A stretch of 64,000 nucleotides of DNA, taken from Agrococcus sp. SL85 (GTDB lineage: Bacteria; Actinomycetota; Actinomycetes; Actinomycetales; Microbacteriaceae). Positions 48,398 through 58,856 of the stretch are shown piece after piece; within the stretch, counting starts at the first letter, position 1; the number at the start of each line of letters is the position of its first letter. Where the stretch lies: assembly GCF_026625845.1 (NCBI RefSeq), contig NZ_CP113066.1, forward strand, positions 1,984,001 through 2,048,000, written 5' to 3'. The translations under genes were made by a program, and so were the position numbers. The notes beneath the pieces are model-generated. The model saw nothing but the letters and a program-made list of their open reading frames with translations, had not been told where the DNA came from and made no database searches.

Positions 48398-48898
48398 GTG
48401 CGCCAGCCCGCCATCACCGGCCGCCGTGCCGCGGCGCGCCTGGCCGCGCTCGGTGGCGCTGCCGCGCTCGTGCTCGGCCTCGCCGGCTGCGGCGACGCGG
48501 GCCCGCTCACGCCCGCTCCCACCTCCGCCGAGCCCGCGCCCGCGCCCGCGGGCAGCGGCAGCCCGGCGCCGACCGCCCCGTCGGGCGAGGAGCCGGCAGG
48601 CGACGAGGCGGCCGACGATCCCGAGCTCGCGGCCTTCCGCGCCGCGCTCGAGGGGCGCGTCGTGAGCGACCCCGCGGGGCTCGTCGACGCCATCGAGGCC
48701 GCGGGGTTCGACCGCGCCGCCATCGAGCGCACGCGCGAGCTCGACTCCCTCGGCGCACCCGTGACCTTCGTGGAGGTCGCGGTGCGGCTCGACGGCTCGT
48801 GCCTCGTGGGCCAGATCGGCGACGGCGAGCCGATGGCGATGCGCACGGGCGTCCTCGGCGGCGGCCGCTGCCTGATCGGCTCGCTCGCGGCCCCCTAG
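48398..48898 (+). CDS. DUF6993-type lipoprotein
   Basis: A 166-residue secreted lipoprotein: arginine-containing start, hydrophobic core and lipobox LGLAGC (Cys about residue 31), then an Ala/Pro/Ser-rich linker and a compact C-terminal domain with two cysteines (DGSCLVGQIGDG and GGRCLIGSLA) that could form a disulfide. It matches the DUF6993 domain, as I recall; function unknown. GAGGAGG precedes the GTG. A TAGGCT box at about 48361 may be its promoter. Confidence 0.75.
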   Translation: MRQPAITGRRAAARLAALGGAAALVLGLAGCGDAGPLTPAPTSAEPAPAPAGSGSPAPTAPSGEEPAGDEAADDPELAAFRAALEGRVVSDPAGLVDAIEAAGFDRAAIERTRELDSLGAPVTFVEVAVRLDGSCLVGQIGDGEPMAMRTGVLGGGRCLIGSLAAP

Positions 48899-48907
48899 AC
48901 TGGAGGA

Positions 48908-50589
<1,682 letters not shown>

Positions 50590-50590
<1 letters not shown>

Positions 50591-51042
50591 TGCGCCTGGA
50601 GGTCCGGGTCCAGGTCCGCTGGGCGGACCTCGACGCGTACGGCCACGTCAACAACGCCTCGCTGCTGACGCTGCTCGAGGAGGCGCGCGTGCACGCCTTC
50701 TGGGCGGGCGGGCCGGAGGGCTCGCCCGCGACGGCGATCATCGACGCGGGCCCCGGCGCCTCCTCGGTGACCGTCATCGCGCGCCAGGAGTCCGAGTACC
50801 TCGCGCAGATCCCGCACCACCGCGAGCCCATCGTCGTCGATGTGTGGGTGGGCCGGATGGGCGGCGCCAGCATGGACATCTGCTACGAGGTGCTGGCGCC
50901 GGACCGTGCGGTCGTCTACGCCCGCGCGGCGACGACCGTCGTCATGCTCGACGCGGCCTCCGGTCGCCCACGGCGGCTCACCGACGCCGAGCGCGAGGCG
51001 TGGGAGCCGTACCTCGAGGAGCCGGTGGCCTTCCGCCGCTGA
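50590..51042 (+). CDS. Hotdog-fold acyl-CoA thioesterase
   Basis: A 150-residue 4HBT-type thioesterase. VRWADLDAYGHVNNASLLTL with the catalytic Asp region and EEARVHAFW is typical, and VGRMGGASMDICYEV follows. The substrate is probably an acyl-CoA. The ATG overlaps the last base of the ettA stop (TGATG), so the pair is translationally coupled, an arrangement that I recall from other actinobacteria. Confidence 0.88.
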
Positions 51043-51143
51043 GCGGATCGCGCAGCGCCGCGGCGGGCGCTCGCCGGTCGGCGGACGCGCGATCAGACAC
51101 CGCTAGGCTGGCCGCGCAAGGACGCACCGCCTGGAGGGCACCC

Positions 51144-52658
51144 ATGACCGACACCGTCGTCGAGACCACCGCCACGACCCGCATCCCGCACTGGATCGCG
51201 GGCGCCCGCAGCGACGGGAGCGGCCGCACCGCGCCCGTCTTCAACCCCGCGCTCGGCGTCGCGACGCACGAGGTGCCGCTCGCGAGCGAGGCGGAGGTCG
51301 CCGAGGCGATCGCGACGGCGACGGCGGCGTACCCCGCGTGGCGCGACCTCTCGATCGCGAAGCGCCAGGCGATCATGTTCCGCTTCCGCGAGCTGCTCGT
51401 GGGCCGCCAGGACGACCTCGCCCGCATCATCACGCGCGAACACGGCAAGGTGCACGCCGACGCGCTCGGCGAGATCGCCCGCGCCATCGAGGTGGTGGAG
51501 CTCGCGACCGCCTTCCCGCTCATGACGAAGGGCGAGTACTCCGAGAACGCCTCGACGGGCGTCGACGTCTACTCGCTGCGCCAGCCGCTCGGCGTCGTCG
51601 GCATCATCAGCCCCTTCAACTTCCCGGCGATGGTGCCGCTGTGGTTCGCGCCGATCGCGCTCGCCTCCGGCAACTGCGTGGTGCTGAAGCCGAGCGAGAA
51701 GGACCCCTCGGCCGCCGTCTTCATCGCCGAGCTCTACCAGGAGGCGGGCCTGCCCGACGGCGTGCTCACGGTCGTGCACGGCGACAAGGAGGCGGTCGAC
51801 ACGCTGCTCACGCACCCGGACGTCGCCGCGATCTCGTTCGTCGGCTCGACCCCGATCGCCCAGCACGTCTACGAGACGGGCTCGAAGCACGGCAAGCGCG
51901 TGCAGGCCCTCGGCGGCGCGAAGAACCACATGCTCGTGCTGCCCGACGCCGACCTCGACCTCACCGCCGACGCCGCCGTCAACGCGGGCTTCGGCTCGGC
52001 GGGGGAGCGCTGCATGGCGATCTCCGTCGTCGTCGCGGTCGACGCGATCGCCGACGAGCTGCAGGCGCGCATCGCCGAGAAGATGCAGCAGATCCGCACG
52101 GGCGACGGCACGCGCGACAACGACATGGGCCCGCTCATCACCGGGCAGCACCGCGACAAGGTGGCCGGCTACATCGGCACCGCGGCGGACGACGGCGCGG
52201 AGGTCGTGGTCGACGGCCGCGATCCTGACGTCGACGGCGACCCGAACGGCTTCTGGCTGAAGCCGACGCTGCTCGACAGGGTGCCGACGACCTCCGCCGC
52301 GTACCGCGAGGAGATCTTCGGACCGGTGCTGTCGATCGTGCGCGTCGCCTCCTACGAGGAGGGGCTCGCGCTCATCAACGACAACCCCTACGGCAACGGC
52401 ACGGCGATCTTCACGAACGACGGCGGTGCCGCCCGCCGCTTCCAGAACGAGGTGCAGGTGGGCATGGTCGGCATCAACGTGCCGATCCCGGTGCCGGTCG
52501 GCTACCACTCCTTCGGCGGCTGGAAGCAGTCGATCTTCGGGCAGGGCAAGGCCTACGGCCGGCACGCGTACGAGTTCTACACGCGCGAGAAGGTCGTCAC
52601 GAGCCGCTGGCTCGACCCGAGCCACGGCGGCCTGAACCTCGGCTTCCCCTCCAACTGA
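51144..52658 (+). CDS. mmsA: CoA-acylating methylmalonate-semialdehyde dehydrogenase
   Basis: A 504-residue aldehyde dehydrogenase. IISPFNFPAMVPLWFAPIAL, FVGSTPIAQHVYETG and the catalytic cysteine in FGSAGERCMAISVVVAVD are the pattern of MmsA/IolA, which converts malonate or methylmalonate semialdehyde to acetyl- or propionyl-CoA in valine, beta-alanine or inositol breakdown. GGAGGG precedes the ATG and a TAGGCT box (51104-51109) gives a short leader. An 18-bp terminator overlaps its stop. No other valine or inositol genes are adjacent. Confidence 0.88.
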   Translation: MTDTVVETTATTRIPHWIAGARSDGSGRTAPVFNPALGVATHEVPLASEAEVAEAIATATAAYPAWRDLSIAKRQAIMFRFRELLVGRQDDLARIITREHGKVHADALGEIARAIEVVELATAFPLMTKGEYSENASTGVDVYSLRQPLGVVGIISPFNFPAMVPLWFAPIALASGNCVVLKPSEKDPSAAVFIAELYQEAGLPDGVLTVVHGDKEAVDTLLTHPDVAAISFVGSTPIAQHVYETGSKHGKRVQALGGAKNHMLVLPDADLDLTADAAVNAGFGSAGERCMAISVVVAVDAIADELQARIAEKMQQIRTGDGTRDNDMGPLITGQHRDKVAGYIGTAADDGAEVVVDGRDPDVDGDPNGFWLKPTLLDRVPTTSAAYREEIFGPVLSIVRVASYEEGLALINDNPYGNGTAIFTNDGGAARRFQNEVQVGMVGINVPIPVPVGYHSFGGWKQSIFGQGKAYGRHAYEFYTREKVVTSRWLDPSHGGLNLGFPSN

Positions 52659-52697
52659 TCTGAGGGCGCCGCGGCGGCGCCGCGGCGCCCTCAGATC
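52657..52697. terminator. Bidirectional terminator overlapping two stop codons
   Basis: A perfect 18-bp inverted repeat (52657-52674 with 52680-52697, loop cggcg) includes part of the mmsA stop on one side and the stop of the GntR gene (52693-52691) on the other. It leaves no spacer between the coding ends and the hairpin. Confidence 0.87.
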
Positions 52698-53395
52698 GTC
52701 TCCGAGCTCTGTGCGTCGACGAGCGCGAGGATCGAGCCGATGTGCTCCGCCATCGCGGCACGCGCGGCGTCCGCGTCCCCGGCGCGGATCGCCGCGAGGA
52801 TGGCGTCGTGCCCCGCGAGCGACGTCGCGGTCCGCTCCCGGCTCGCGAAGCCGAGCCGGCGGGAGGAGCCCGCCCAGTCGCTCACCTGTCCCATGAGGTC
52901 GACCAGCAGGTCGTTGCCGGACATCGCAGCGACCTGCGTGTGGAAGTCGACGTCGAGCTCCGCGAGCCGGGTGGCGCTGACGGTGCCGGCCGCCTCGGCG
53001 AGGATCGCCTCGAGGCGGTCAACGCCCGCCGCGTCGCCGCGAGCGGCCGCCAGGGCCGCGATCCCGGGCTCCACGACGCTCCGGAGCTCCATCGTCTGCC
53101 CGAGCGTCGCGCGCGCCTCGGTGAGCACCGATCGTCCCGCGCCGGCGTCTGCGGGCTCAGCGGCGAGCACGATCGTGCCCCGACCCGGCCTCCGGCTCAC
53201 GAAGCCGCGCAGCTCGAGCGCGAGCAGCGCCTCCCGCAGCGTCGTGCGGGAGACCCCGAGCTTCTCGGCGAGCTCCCGCTCGGCCGGCAGCTTCTCGCCG
53301 ACGGGCAGCACGCCCCGGCCGATCATGAGCTCGATCTCTGCGGCGAGGTTGCCGCCGATCGACGACCACCGCTGCGATGCGCTCGACCAGTCCAT
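52691..53395 (-). CDS. GntR family regulator, FadR subfamily
   Basis: A 234-residue repressor. The winged helix includes GEKLPAERELAEKLGVSRTT and LREALLALELRGFVSRRPGR (about residues 33-75), followed by an all-helical FCD ligand domain with the metal-binding Asp and His residues in LDVDFHTQVAAMSGN and GHDAILAAIRAGD. FadR-type regulators sense carboxylic acids. It diverges from the NRAMP-like transporter gene with a matching operator between them, so it probably controls the transporter-gamma-glutamyltransferase unit and itself. Confidence 0.9.
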   Translation of the reverse strand: MDWSSASQRWSSIGGNLAAEIELMIGRGVLPVGEKLPAERELAEKLGVSRTTLREALLALELRGFVSRRPGRGTIVLAAEPADAGAGRSVLTEARATLGQTMELRSVVEPGIAALAAARGDAAGVDRLEAILAEAAGTVSATRLAELDVDFHTQVAAMSGNDLLVDLMGQVSDWAGSSRRLGFASRERTATSLAGHDAILAAIRAGDADAARAAMAEHIGSILALVDAQSSETI

Positions 53396-53430
53396 GGGCT
53401 CCCTCGCTCGTGCTCGACCGCAACGAAGCC

Positions 53431-53456
53431 TATCGTGTGGCATGCTGGTCGGACCA
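53431..53456. promoter_or_regulatory. FadR-type operator and -10 box for the NRAMP-like transporter unit
   Basis: TATCGT (53431-53436) is a likely -10 box on the plus strand. Ten bases later TGGTCGGACCA (53446-53456) is a perfect dyad of the TGGTC-n-GACCA type bound by FadR-group GntR regulators. It lies in the divergent gap between the GntR gene and the transporter gene, where binding would block transcript start. Confidence 0.72.
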
Positions 53457-53493
53457 ACAGACCAAATGGGTCCCACGCATGCAACGGAGCATC

Positions 53494-54750
53494 ATGAACG
53501 ACACCATCGCATCACCCAGACCGACCTCGCGCGGGCTGCGCCGCGTCCTCGACGTCGCCGGGCCGGGCCTCATCGTGGCCGCGGCAGGCGTCGGCGCGGG
53601 CGATCTCATCGCGTCGCTGAACGCGGGCGCGAGCTTCGGCCTCACGTTCGCGTGGGCGATCATCATCGGCTGCGGCGTGAAGTACGTCGTCACCGAGTGC
53701 ATCGGCCGCTGGTCGCTCGCCACCGGCACGAGCCCGATCCTCGGGTTCCACCGCCTCTCGAAGCTCTTCACGGGCTACTTCGGCATCTACTCGGTGATCC
53801 TCGGCTTCTTCTACGGCGCGGCGATCGCCGCAGCGCTCGGCCTCACGATCAACGCCATGTTCCCCGCGGTCGACAGCCGGATCGGCGCGATCGTGGCCGT
53901 CCTCGTCGGCCTCTCGGTGCTGTGGATCGGTCGGTACGGCGTGTTCGAGCGCATCATGGCGGGCTTCGTGGTCGTCATGTTCGTCTCCATCGTCGGCGCC
54001 GCGCTGCTGACGCTGCCCTCGCTCGACCTCGGCGCGCTCTTCGTCGGCACGGCACCGGAGGGCGGCGCGTTCTACGTGCTCGGCATCATCGGCGGCGTCG
54101 GCATGTCGATCGGGCTGCTCTCCTACGGCAGCTGGCTCCGCGAGCGCGGCTGGACGGACCCGAGCCGCGTCGGCGCCATGCGGCTCGACATCGCCATCGG
54201 CTACGCGATGACCTTCGTCTTCATGCTCGCGATGATGGTCGTCGGCGCCGCCTTCCTCTACGGCTCCGGCACCGAGGTCTCCGGGCTCGCCGACCTCGGC
54301 CAGCTGGCCGCGCCCTTCGCGGACCGCTTCGGTCAGCCGGCCATGTGGCTGCTGCTCATCGGCATGTTCTCGGCCGTGTACTCCTCGCTCATCGGCGGCT
54401 ACAACGCGCTCGCGCACGTGTTCACCGACATCGTCGGCGTCGCCCGCGGCGGCAGCGGCGACCGCGTCGACGGCGCCCAGCGCAGCCTGCCCTTCCGCGG
54501 CTACCTCGTGTGGATGTCGATCCCGCCGCTCGCGATGCTGTTCCTCGACCGCCCCGTCATGCTCGTCCTGGTCTACGCGGCGCTCGGAGCGCTGCTCATG
54601 CCCGTGCTCATGGCCGGCCTGCTGTGGCTCATGAACTCGCGGCACATGCCGGCGGCGCATCGCAACCGCTGGCCCATGAACGTCGCGCTCGTCCTCGGCC
54701 TCGCCGTCTTCGCGAGCCTCGGCGTGCACGAGCTGCTGCACCTGGGCTGA
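53494..54750 (+). CDS. NRAMP-like transporter lacking the DPGN metal motif (paralogue)
   Basis: A 418-residue membrane protein with about eleven hydrophobic segments, paralogous to the product of 42621-43898. Segment 1 reads GPGLIVAAAGVGAGDLIASL (G-A-G-D in place of D-P-G-N), and segment 6 reads GGVGMSIGLLSYGSWLRERG. GRWSLATGT, MRLDIAIGYAM and SSLIGGYNALAHVFTD line up with the paralogue. The missing metal ligands and its place between a FadR-type regulator and a gamma-glutamyltransferase gene suggest a substrate other than Mn or Fe; an organic anion or peptide-like compound is speculation. GGAG precedes ATG 53494. Confidence 0.83.
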   Translation: MNDTIASPRPTSRGLRRVLDVAGPGLIVAAAGVGAGDLIASLNAGASFGLTFAWAIIIGCGVKYVVTECIGRWSLATGTSPILGFHRLSKLFTGYFGIYSVILGFFYGAAIAAALGLTINAMFPAVDSRIGAIVAVLVGLSVLWIGRYGVFERIMAGFVVVMFVSIVGAALLTLPSLDLGALFVGTAPEGGAFYVLGIIGGVGMSIGLLSYGSWLRERGWTDPSRVGAMRLDIAIGYAMTFVFMLAMMVVGAAFLYGSGTEVSGLADLGQLAAPFADRFGQPAMWLLLIGMFSAVYSSLIGGYNALAHVFTDIVGVARGGSGDRVDGAQRSLPFRGYLVWMSIPPLAMLFLDRPVMLVLVYAALGALLMPVLMAGLLWLMNSRHMPAAHRNRWPMNVALVLGLAVFASLGVHELLHLG

Positions 54751-54832
54751 CCTGCGCACGCGCGCACCACGCACCGCCCGGCACGCGCGAGCCGGCGCGG
54801 CCACCCGACGACCGCGTCCCGAGGAGGACCGC

Positions 54833-56635
54833 ATGACCGATACCTTCCAGACCAGGCCCGAGCTCCGGGGCGATCTCGGCATGGTCTCGTCCACCCATTG
54901 GCTGGCCTCGCAGGCGGGCATGCGCCAGCTCGAGCTCGGCGGCAACGCGTTCGACGCCGCCGTGGCCGCGGCCTTCGTGCTGCAGGTCGTCGAGCCGCAC
55001 CAGAACGGCCCGGGGGGCGACATGACCGGGGTGCTCTCGGCGGGCCCGGGTGCAGACCCGCAGGTGCTGTGCGGGCAGGGCGTCGCGCCCGCCGCGGCCA
55101 CGATCGATGCGTTCGAGGCGCTCGGCCTCGACATGGTGCCGGGCACCGGCACCACCGCTGCGGCGGTGCCGGGTGCCACCATGGCGCTCCTGCTGCTCGC
55201 GCGCGACCGCGGCACCGCCTCGGTGCGGGGCCTGCTGGAGCCCGCCGCCTTCTACGCGCGAGACGGCTACCCGGTGACCGAGCGCATCGCTGCCTACATC
55301 GCGCGCGTCGCCGCGCTGTTCCGCGAGCACTGGCCGACGTCGGCGGCGACCTATCTCCCCGGCGGCAGGCCGCCGAAGGAGGGGGAGCGGCTGCGCAACC
55401 CGGCTCTGGCGCGCACCTACGAGCGCCTCATCGACGCGGCCGACGCCGCGCCGGGCCGCGAGGCAGGATTCGATGCCGCGATGGCGGCGTGGAGCCGGGG
55501 CTTCGTCGCGGAGGCCGTGGACGCCTTCGGTCGCATCGCCTGGATGGACTCGAGCGGCAGCCCGCATCGCGGCATGCTCACGGGCGACGACATGGCCGGC
55601 TGGCGGCCCTCCTTCGAGGCGCCCGTCAGCATCCGGCACGAGGGTCTGACGGTGTGCAAGCCGGGATTCTGGAGCCAGGGCCCCGTCTTCCTGCAGCAGC
55701 TCGCGCTCCTCGAGGGGCTCGGCGCCGATCCGGCCACGGCCGATGGGATCCACGCGATCGTCGAGGCGTCGAAGCTGGCCTTCGCCGACCGCGAGGCCTG
55801 GTACGGCGACGAGCCGGGCCTGCCGCACGCGGCGCTGCTCGACGAGGCGCGGACGGCCGAGCGGCGGGCGCTGCTGGGCGAGACCGCATCGTACGAGAGC
55901 CGGCCCGGCACGCTCGAGGGGCGTCGCCCCAGGCTGCCGGACCTGGTGGCACGGCACGAGGTCGATCCGACCGGGCTCTCCGGCGTCGGCGAGCCCAACG
56001 CGGTGGCTGCCCTGCTCGACAGCGGCCCTGACGCGACCGGCGAGGCTCGCAGCGACACCGTGCACGTCGACGCGGTCGACAGCACGGGCGCCATGGTCGC
56101 GCTCATGCCCAGCGGCGGGTGGCTGCACTCGTCGCCGATCATCCCCGAGCTGGGCTTCCCGCTGGGCACGCGCCTGCAGATGGCGTGGCTCGACCGAGAC
56201 CACCCGAACGCGCTGCGGCCGGGCAAGCGTCCCCGCACGACGCTCTCGCCCACGCTCGTGCTCGACGACGACGTGCCGGTCCTCGCCTTCGGCAGCCCAG
56301 GCGGCGACCAGCAGGACCAGTGGGCGCTCCACTTCCTGCTGCACCGGATCGTCGGCGGGCGCGGGCTGCAGGAGGCCATCGACATGCCCGCCTTCCACTC
56401 GACCCACACGCCGAGCTCGTTCTACCCGCACGAGTTCCAGCCCGGGGTCGTGCTCATCGAGTCCAGGGCGGAAGGATCGACGATCGCGAGCCTGCGCGCG
56501 CGCGGCCACCGCGTCGGGGTCGCGGGGCCGTGGGAGATCGGCCGCATGTGCGCCGTCGGGCGCGACCTCGGCACCGGCTGGCTCCTCGCAGGGGCGAACG
56601 CGCGCGGGATGCAGGGCTATGCCGTCGGCCGCTGA
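54833..56635 (+). CDS. Gamma-glutamyltransferase family protein
   Basis: A 600-residue Ntn-hydrolase. The N-terminal part has GGNAFDAAVAAAFVLQVVEP and NGPGGDMTGVL; the self-cleavage and catalytic threonine is in SDTVHVDAVDSTGAMVALMP, and SPGGDQQDQWALHFLL lies near the end. No signal peptide is visible, so it is probably cytoplasmic, unlike classical periplasmic enzymes. It acts on gamma-glutamyl or related amide bonds; some family members are cephalosporin or amide hydrolases. It follows the NRAMP-like gene by 82 bases with GAGGAGGA before the ATG, and is probably under the same GntR control. Confidence 0.88.
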   Translation: MTDTFQTRPELRGDLGMVSSTHWLASQAGMRQLELGGNAFDAAVAAAFVLQVVEPHQNGPGGDMTGVLSAGPGADPQVLCGQGVAPAAATIDAFEALGLDMVPGTGTTAAAVPGATMALLLLARDRGTASVRGLLEPAAFYARDGYPVTERIAAYIARVAALFREHWPTSAATYLPGGRPPKEGERLRNPALARTYERLIDAADAAPGREAGFDAAMAAWSRGFVAEAVDAFGRIAWMDSSGSPHRGMLTGDDMAGWRPSFEAPVSIRHEGLTVCKPGFWSQGPVFLQQLALLEGLGADPATADGIHAIVEASKLAFADREAWYGDEPGLPHAALLDEARTAERRALLGETASYESRPGTLEGRRPRLPDLVARHEVDPTGLSGVGEPNAVAALLDSGPDATGEARSDTVHVDAVDSTGAMVALMPSGGWLHSSPIIPELGFPLGTRLQMAWLDRDHPNALRPGKRPRTTLSPTLVLDDDVPVLAFGSPGGDQQDQWALHFLLHRIVGGRGLQEAIDMPAFHSTHTPSSFYPHEFQPGVVLIESRAEGSTIASLRARGHRVGVAGPWEIGRMCAVGRDLGTGWLLAGANARGMQGYAVGR

Positions 56636-57374
56636 GGCGCCCAGACGGCAGCTCGTCGCAGTGATGCTGCTGCTCACGGCGTCCACCGGGATCGTCGACG
56701 CCGTGGGGTTCCTCGGGCTCGACCGCGTCTTCACGGGCAATATGACCGGCAACGTCGTGCTGCTCGGCATGGGGCTCAGCGGCACGACCGACCTGCCGGT
56801 GCTCGGCCCCGTCGTGGCGCTCGCCGCATTCGTGGTCGGAGCGGCGATCGGCGGTCGGGCCGTGCGGGGTCGCGCTGCTGCCTGGAGCGACGCCGTCACG
56901 ATCGCCATCGGCGCGGTGGCCCTGTCGCTCGCGGCGACGGCTGCCTGGATGCTGGTCGCCCCGCCGTCGCCGATGGCAGGGGCGGCCCCGTCGCCGGTCC
57001 TCACCGGCGCGACGGCGATCCTCGGGCTCATCATGGGGGTGCAGGCCGCAGTCGCCCGCCACGTGCGGGTCGCCGACCTCACGACCGTCGTCGTCACCTC
57101 CACCCTCACGGGGGTCGCGGCCGACTCGTGGATCGGTGCCCGGCTGCCGCAGCCCTGGCTGCGGCGGCTCCTGGCGATCGGCACGATCGGCGTCGGCGCG
57201 CTGGCGGGTGCGCTCCTGCTGGCCCTCGGGCTCTGGGCGGCGATCGCTGCAGCGGCCGCGGTCACCGGCTCCGCAGCGCTGTGGGGGCATCTGCTGCTGC
57301 GCGCGGAGCGGCGCAAGGCGAGGGCCGCTCAGGTCGCCGACGATGCGCGGTCCCGCGCGGCGGCGACTGCCTAG
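56619..57374 (+). CDS. YoaK/DUF1275 family membrane protein
   Basis: A 251-residue membrane protein with six hydrophobic segments. STGIVDAVGFLGLDRVFTGN and MTGNVVLLGMGL are the DUF1275 hallmark, and LGLIMGVQAAVARHVRVADL and TTVVVTSTLTG follow. The role is unknown. Its start overlaps the end of the gamma-glutamyltransferase gene by 17 bases, so it belongs to that unit. Its stop overlaps the convergent acetyltransferase stop (ctag). Confidence 0.85.
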   Translation: MPSAAEAPRRQLVAVMLLLTASTGIVDAVGFLGLDRVFTGNMTGNVVLLGMGLSGTTDLPVLGPVVALAAFVVGAAIGGRAVRGRAAAWSDAVTIAIGAVALSLAATAAWMLVAPPSPMAGAAPSPVLTGATAILGLIMGVQAAVARHVRVADLTTVVVTSTLTGVAADSWIGARLPQPWLRRLLAIGTIGVGALAGALLLALGLWAAIAAAAAVTGSAALWGHLLLRAERRKARAAQVADDARSRAAATA

Positions 57375-57940
57375 GGGCGGACGGCGAGGATGAGCGAGGT
57401 GCCGTACTCGCCGGTGGCGGGGTTCACCTCGTCGTCGACCATGCGCGACTCGACCACCATCCCGAGGCGCTCCGCGACGCGGCGCGAGGCGACGTTCTGC
57501 TCGTCGAGGTGCGCGACGACGCGATGGGCGCCCATCGCGACGGCGAGGTCGAGCGCTGCGCGGGCCGCCTCGGTCGCGATGCCGCGGCCCTGCACCTCGG
57601 CCGCGGTCATCCAGCCGAGCTCCATCTGGCGCGAGCCGAGGCTCGTGACGCGCAGCATGAGGTCGCCGACGAGCGCGCCGTCGTGCTCGATGCCCACCTG
57701 GTGCGCATCGCCGTCGCGCAGGAACGTGGCGGCGCCGCCCGCCGTCCATGCCATGAGCTCCGCCTCGGTCTGGTCGCGGTTGTACGTCCAGCGGCGCTGG
57801 CCGGGCGCGTTGCGGTAGGCGCGCACCGCCTCGAGGTCGGCGGGGCGGAGGTCGCGCAGCACGAGCCGCTCGGTGCGCAGCGGCAGGGCCTCGCGCAGCG
57901 TGCGCATGAGGCGCGCGGGCTCGAGGGGCGCGACCGCCAT
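57371..57940 (-). CDS. GNAT family N-acetyltransferase (RimJ-like)
   Basis: A 189-residue acetyltransferase. TERLVLRDLRPADLEAVRAY, the acetyl-CoA loop in AAEVQGRGIATEAARAALDL and HLDEQNVASRRVAERLGM are typical of the RimJ/RimL group. The acceptor is unknown. Its ATG overlaps the stop of the upstream tesB gene (TGATG), so the two are co-translated. Confidence 0.88.
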   Translation of the reverse strand: MAVAPLEPARLMRTLREALPLRTERLVLRDLRPADLEAVRAYRNAPGQRRWTYNRDQTEAELMAWTAGGAATFLRDGDAHQVGIEHDGALVGDLMLRVTSLGSRQMELGWMTAAEVQGRGIATEAARAALDLAVAMGAHRVVAHLDEQNVASRRVAERLGMVVESRMVDDEVNPATGEYGTSLILAVRP

Positions 57941-58812
57941 CAGCCGGCCTCCGGCACCCGGACCATGCCCTCCTGGGCGATGGTCGCGACGTGCGTGCCG
58001 TCGGCGGTGAAGACGTAGCCCTGCGCGAGGCCGCGGCCGCCGCCGGAGGAGGTGGTCTCGAGCTCGAGGAGCAGCCACTCGTCGACGCGCACGGGGCGGT
58101 GCCACCACACGGCGTGGTCGAGGCTCGCGGCCTTCAGCCCGGGCGTCGCCCACGCGGCGCCGTGCATGCGCACGATCGGCTCGAGGATCGCGTAGTCGGA
58201 GAGGTAGGCGAGGGCCGCGCGGTGCAGCGCGTCGTCGTCCGGCAGCGCGTCCTTCGCGCGCAGCCACAGGTGCTGCTTCCCGGTGCGGGGGCGCGCGGGA
58301 TCGGGCAGGTAGACGGGGCCCTCGACGTGGCGGAAGTCGAACGGCCGCGCGATGACCGCGCGCGCCTGCGGGTGCTCGCTGTAGGGCGCGAGCAGGCTGT
58401 CGTCGCTCGGCAGCGACTCGGGGTGCGGCAGCCCCTCGGGCATCGCGCGCTGCGACGAGGGGCCGTCGTCGACCATCTGGAACGACGAGATCATCGACAT
58501 GATCGGCACGCCCGACTGGTAGGCCTGCACGCGCCTCGTCGAGAAGGAGCGGCCGTCGTGGATGCGCTCGACCGCGAAGGTGATCGGCAGCTCCACGTCG
58601 CCCGGCCGCACGAAGTAGCCGTGCACCGAGTGGATGGGCCGGTCGTCGCCTACGGTGCGCTGCGCGGCGACGACGGCCTGCGCCATGACCTGGCCGCCGA
58701 AGACGCGGCCGTAGGGCATGGGATGGCTCGGGCCGGTGAAGATGTCCTCGCTCGTGCGCGCGCCGGTCTCGGCGAGCGTCAGCGTCTCGAGCAGCAGGCG
58801 GATGCGCTCCAT
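57940..58812 (-). CDS. tesB: Acyl-CoA thioesterase II
   Basis: A 290-residue double-hotdog thioesterase. VFGGQVMAQAVVAAQRTVGD, VHGYFVRPGDVELPITFAVE, DGRSFSTRRVQAYQSG and DHAVWWHRPVRVDEWLLLEL match TesB, with the catalytic Asp in the last segment. It releases free fatty acids from acyl-CoA. It diverges from the hypothetical gene at 58857 with 44 bases between the starts. Confidence 0.93.
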   Translation of the reverse strand: MERIRLLLETLTLAETGARTSEDIFTGPSHPMPYGRVFGGQVMAQAVVAAQRTVGDDRPIHSVHGYFVRPGDVELPITFAVERIHDGRSFSTRRVQAYQSGVPIMSMISSFQMVDDGPSSQRAMPEGLPHPESLPSDDSLLAPYSEHPQARAVIARPFDFRHVEGPVYLPDPARPRTGKQHLWLRAKDALPDDDALHRAALAYLSDYAILEPIVRMHGAAWATPGLKAASLDHAVWWHRPVRVDEWLLLELETTSSGGGRGLAQGYVFTADGTHVATIAQEGMVRVPEAG

Positions 58813-58856
58813 GGGGTCCTTCCGGGCAGGGCGGGCCGCTCTAGTCTAGGGAGCGC

